A stretch of DNA of 7,356 nucleotides, from contig JAUQZC010000172.1 in NCBI GenBank assembly GCA_030587435.1, positions 1-7,356 of the forward strand. The letters run 5' to 3'. Each line of letters begins with the position of its first letter. The first letter of the stretch is position 1. Below, one piece after another: positions 5,155-7,356 of the stretch. The notes beneath the pieces are model-generated. The model did no database searches. It worked only from the letters and a program-made list of their open reading frames with translations, and was not told where the DNA came from. Source of the stretch: Candidatus Baldrarchaeota archaeon (GTDB taxonomy: Archaea; Asgardarchaeota; Baldrarchaeia; Baldrarchaeales; DXJG01). The position numbers and the translations under genes were made by a program.

Positions 5155-6177
5155 ATGTCGATTGTAAATAAGGGAGGTGAAAACTACATTCTCCTAAAAG
5201 ACCCACCCTACGTTTTTAAGGTCAGCACAGCTCGTAAATACCTTAGACATAGAGATTTCTTAACATATGGAAGTCAATTAGTTCCGGAGAAAATAGGCTC
5301 CGAAACGTGGTCATTAGCTTGGGCTTATATCAGACAAGTGGATGATATCCTAGATGACCCTAAAATAACCACCGACAAATGCAACGAATTTCTTGAAAAC
5401 GAAATCCAAATCGTAATTGACTCTTTTAACAATTCCTATGAATTCAAACCTGGGGAACCCCTAAGACACCTCTGGGCCAATCAGTTCATAGAAAATATAT
5501 ACAAATATTACGACGATAGAATTCGAAAAATCGTATGGGATCTTTACGAGAGTGCGGTATTAGACATCAAAAGAAAAAGCAAAGTTCTTACCACGAAGGA
5601 GATGAGAAAGCTTCTTTATAAAAAAGCCGTATGCTTCTTCAAACTATACTTTCTTCTAGGAAAATTTAACTTTGGAAAATACCTTAACGACCTAGCTGAA
5701 ACCCTAGGCTTAGCTCTAGGAATGCTCGACGACGCACTTGACATAATCTATGACTACAAATCCAAATACATCAACATTACAAAGGAAGAGCTAATGGAAC
5801 TTGGAATCAATGTAGACCCTAGCGATAAAGATTTCATAAAACAACTTATAAAAAAAGGCTACTATAATTACAAAAGCTACCAAATAATGAGACTTTTATT
5901 AAGGGCCCGAAAACTAGCTAGAAAAATAAGAAGCATCTACCTTAGAAATTTAATTCTTAGACTTACGGAAGTTTTTGCATCTCCGATATTGGAAGGACGT
6001 TTTCTACCAGGACAACAATATCTATTTAAAGGCGGAAGAATTTTAAAAGCACTACTACCGGAAAACGAAATGGTAGCCTATAAAATCGGACATCAACTAA
6101 TGAAAGCTGCCTTACTGTTCCCTCAAACATTCCCAAGACTATTTAACGCCTTCTTCAAGGCCAAAAACCAAACTTAA
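5155..6177 (+). CDS. Squalene/phytoene synthase family protein, divergent
   Basis: This 340-residue protein resembles the head-to-head trans-isoprenyl-diphosphate synthases that join two prenyl diphosphates to give squalene, phytoene or related products. The first Asp-rich motif is in YIRQVDDILDDP (Asp63, Asp64, Asp67), preceded by the family-like FLTYGSQLVPE and WSLAWAY. The mid segment ESAVLDIKRK with TTKEM follows the phytoene-synthase pattern. The second motif, LGLALGMLDDALDIIYD, gives Asp192, Asp196 and Asp200; the usual first residue is Asn. It is followed by INITKEELMELGI, matching the conserved YLPxEEL segment. The C terminus (about 309-340) is rich in Phe, Leu and Pro and may touch the membrane. 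The family is clear but similarity is diffuse, so the product is unknown. No desaturase or cyclase gene is adjacent. ATG 5155 has only a weak ribosome binding site. Confidence 0.75.
   Translation: MSIVNKGGENYILLKDPPYVFKVSTARKYLRHRDFLTYGSQLVPEKIGSETWSLAWAYIRQVDDILDDPKITTDKCNEFLENEIQIVIDSFNNSYEFKPGEPLRHLWANQFIENIYKYYDDRIRKIVWDLYESAVLDIKRKSKVLTTKEMRKLLYKKAVCFFKLYFLLGKFNFGKYLNDLAETLGLALGMLDDALDIIYDYKSKYINITKEELMELGINVDPSDKDFIKQLIKKGYYNYKSYQIMRLLLRARKLARKIRSIYLRNLILRLTEVFASPILEGRFLPGQQYLFKGGRILKALLPENEMVAYKIGHQLMKAALLFPQTFPRLFNAFFKAKNQT
5171..5190 (+). promoter_or_regulatory. Strong internal ribosome binding site, possible ATT start
   Basis: AGGGAGGTGA (5171-5180) is an almost perfect match to the archaeal consensus and lies seven bases before an in-frame ATT codon (5188-5190, Ile12). 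The annotated ATG at 5155 has only GGTTGAT before it. Either the motif simply encodes Lys-Gly-Gly-Glu or translation begins at the rare ATT codon; the conserved domain starts after both. Confidence 0.3.
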
Positions 6178-6228
6178 ACAACCTGAATTCTAAAATACTT
6201 CTTTTACCTATAGTATCTTGTAATTTTT

Positions 6229-6242
6229 AAGTTTGCAAACTT
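6229..6242. promoter_or_regulatory. Perfect 14-bp palindrome before the glyA remnant
   Basis: AAGTTTGCAAACTT is exactly self-complementary. It lies 26 bases before the ATG of the decayed glyA-like gene, just after an AT-rich TATA-like stretch (6219-6228). The placement suits a repressor operator near the transcription start. Confidence 0.4.
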
Positions 6243-6268
6243 CTACTTCGAAATTAGAGGGTTTAGAT

Positions 6269-6508
6269 ATGGGTAAAATATCCGAGCTTCTTGAAAAGCA
6301 TACAGCATATCGCAAAGAAACCATAAACCTAATACCTAGTGAAATATGATGACAAAGTCCTCTAGACATTTACTCTGCTCCGATCTAGCCTACCGATATG
6401 TAAATCCTCATCAAGTCTATGGTAGGTCATAGTTGATATAACGGTCAGACTTGGAACACAAGAAGCTAAGGTATATAGTTGCTAATTAGCCACATATTCT
6501 TAACTTAG
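6269..6508 (+). pseudogene. Degraded 5' remnant of serine hydroxymethyltransferase (glyA-like)
   Basis: An ATG at 6269 with AGAGGG seven bases upstream opens 26 codons ending in YRKETINLIPSEI then TGA (6347). This matches the SHMT N terminus, where an ExxR/HTINLIxSEN-like segment is conserved. The next expected motif, MTSPLVR...LLxSDLAHRY, appears in pieces: MT in the +1 frame at 6349-6354, SPL in the original frame at 6356-6364, then RHLLCSDLAYRYVNP in the +1 frame from 6364. At least three frame changes are therefore needed. After 6430 only faint similarity remains (RLGTQEAKV around 6437-6466). The catalytic lysine region and some 350 further codons of a normal SHMT are absent, and serK follows directly. 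The enzyme cannot be made; the 26-residue peptide might be. The end coordinate is approximate. Confidence 0.7.
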
Positions 6509-6516
6509 GCACTTTG

Positions 6517-6524
6517 TTTAAATA
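6517..6524 (+). promoter_or_regulatory. Candidate TATA box of serK
   Basis: TTTAAATA lies so that transcription would start near 6546, leaving a leader of about 45 bases that includes GGGGGATGAT. It sits past the recognisable glyA remnant, so serK may have its own promoter or rely on the old glyA promoter. Confidence 0.3.
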
Positions 6525-6580
6525 TTCTTCTTCTCTTATTTGTAACTGGATTAAATCAAGTGTTAGGTAAATCGGGTTTT

Positions 6581-6590
6581 GGGGGATGAT
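6581..6590 (+). promoter_or_regulatory. Ribosome binding site deciding the serK start
   Basis: GGGGGATGAT resembles the GGAGGTGAT consensus. Its G run abuts ATG at 6586 with no spacer but is six bases before the in-frame ATG at 6592. The second ATG is therefore the better start. Confidence 0.55.
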
Positions 6591-6591
6591 A

Positions 6592-7353
6592 ATGCCCGAA
6601 TTCGTTGAAATACGAACTGAACCGGAGGAGGCAAAACCTGAATTAGACGTACCATTCGAATTATTGGACCTAGACCTGCTTAAACCACACGAAGAGTTAG
6701 ATCCTAATGAACTAGAAGCATTCATCGAAAGCGTGACAAGTTCCAGCATTTTTTGGAAAGCTGCCCTAATATCCAAGGAAGGATATGTTATTTTGGACGG
6801 CCATCATAGATGGGCTGGCCTCAAAAAATTAAACGCAAAAGTTATGCCTTGCATTCTTCTAGATTACGTAAATAACCCCGAAGTAAAAGTATACACGTGG
6901 TATCCTTTCATCGTAGGATCGCTAAACCATCTAATAGATGTTTTAAAAAATATTGAAGAAATCGAAATCATTTATGAAAGCAGTAAAGATACCATAGTAG
7001 AAAAAGTTGAAAACATGGAAGCTGCCTTTGGCCTAATTCACTCAGATGCAAGTAAAGACTTTATTCTAATAGTTGGAGATGGAGACCCCTATGATCTTCA
7101 AAAAATTATAATAAAACATCTAATTGACGATCAAAGAATCCAATTAGGATATATTGATACAATTAAAGGCGCTGAAGAACTATTAGCTCAACGTAAAGCA
7201 GTAGCCTACTTCGTTAGAAGAGCTCCTAGGAAGAGGGAAATTGTGGAACGGGCATCAAAAGGCAAGGTTTATCCACCAAAAACAACAAGACATTCTCTTC
7301 CATTTGTCCCCAAGAAAATACATGTGCCTTTAGATAAGCTATTAAACCCCTAA
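6592..7353 (+). CDS. serK: Free L-serine kinase (SerK family, ParB/Srx fold)
   Basis: SerK phosphorylates free L-serine to O-phospho-L-serine, a precursor for cysteine synthesis; the Thermococcus kodakarensis enzyme uses ADP as donor. Counting from ATG 6586, this protein shows KPHEELDPNELEAFIESV (from residue 33), in which Glu36 matches the catalytic Glu30 of the Thermococcus enzyme. It also shows IFWK, VILDGHHRWAGL with the nucleotide-binding DGHHR at 71-75, VKVYTWYP, and the C-terminal VYPPKTTRHSLPF (PKTTRH at 231-236). These span the whole family length (about 240-255 residues). The N-terminal half has the ParB/sulfiredoxin fold, which is why relatives are often mislabelled ParB. ATG at 6592 is preferred over 6586 because of ribosome-binding-site spacing. 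Upstream lies a decayed serine hydroxymethyltransferase. Donor specificity (ADP or ATP) cannot be told from sequence alone. Confidence 0.9.
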   Translation: MPEFVEIRTEPEEAKPELDVPFELLDLDLLKPHEELDPNELEAFIESVTSSSIFWKAALISKEGYVILDGHHRWAGLKKLNAKVMPCILLDYVNNPEVKVYTWYPFIVGSLNHLIDVLKNIEEIEIIYESSKDTIVEKVENMEAAFGLIHSDASKDFILIVGDGDPYDLQKIIIKHLIDDQRIQLGYIDTIKGAEELLAQRKAVAYFVRRAPRKREIVERASKGKVYPPKTTRHSLPFVPKKIHVPLDKLLNP

Positions 7354-7356
7354 ACT

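Noticed and set aside
6269..6600. A functional glyA read through TGA (selenocysteine or pyrrolysine) or by programmed frameshift
   Set aside because: The frame after TGA meets another TGA at once and a TAG soon after. At least three frame changes are needed, and most of the enzyme is missing before serK begins.
6486..6776. Minus-strand 96-codon open frame
   Set aside because: It is antisense to serK, has a low-complexity Ser/Asn-rich composition, and shows no family signal.
6592..7353. ParB-type chromosome partitioning protein
   Set aside because: The ParB/Srx-like DGHHR segment is shared, but there is no helix-turn-helix DNA-binding domain. The KPHE, YTWYP and PKTTRH motifs match free-serine kinase along the whole length.

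Overview
The window reads as archaeal chromosome. It is clearly A+T-rich, with GTG and TTG starts preceded by AGGAGGTGAT-type ribosome binding sites and TATA boxes of the CTTTATAAGT kind. The gene content is also archaeal: a ferredoxin-dependent 2-oxoacid oxidoreductase, Sulfolobus-type single-OB-fold SSBs, a Ras-like small GTPase, and a SerK-type free-serine kinase. Sulfolobus-type SSB plus a Ras-like GTPase points toward the TACK/Asgard side of the Archaea. This is inference from gene content; no rRNA gene is present.

Region 1 (1-2693, plus strand) is a compact operon korA-korB-korC. It encodes the alpha, beta and gamma subunits of a 2-oxoacid (probably 2-oxoglutarate):ferredoxin oxidoreductase. 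No ferredoxin-like delta subunit lies directly upstream. korC overlaps the next gene tail to tail by 41 bases.

Region 2 (2653-4740, minus strand) holds a Ras-superfamily GTPase with a TTG start and intact G1-G5 motifs, then a 309-base gap. Next come two tandem SSB paralogues, probably one transcript from a TATA box at 4412-4420: a 149-aa protein with a basic tail, then a 122-aa protein with the OB fold only. A 63-aa open frame of unknown function follows.

Region 3 (4741-5154) is a long intergenic stretch without a convincing gene. It contains several dyads: an 18-bp dyad with a third half-site, and a pair of 12-bp inverted arms flanking a TATA box just before the next gene.

Region 4 (5155-7356, plus strand) starts with a divergent squalene/phytoene-synthase-family protein carrying both Asp-rich motifs. 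Next is a heavily degraded 5' remnant of serine hydroxymethyltransferase (glyA-like), with its ribosome binding site and a 14-bp palindrome still in place. Last is serK, encoding free L-serine kinase (L-serine to O-phospho-L-serine). The glyA remnant beside serK suggests a serine-metabolism pair of which one member has decayed.

I see no mobile element, CRISPR array, tRNA or rRNA. I did not find a wholly new multi-gene system. The best leads are the glyA fossil beside serK, the divergent prenyl-synthase-like gene with its promoter dyads, the asymmetric SSB pair, and the archaeal Ras-like GTPase.
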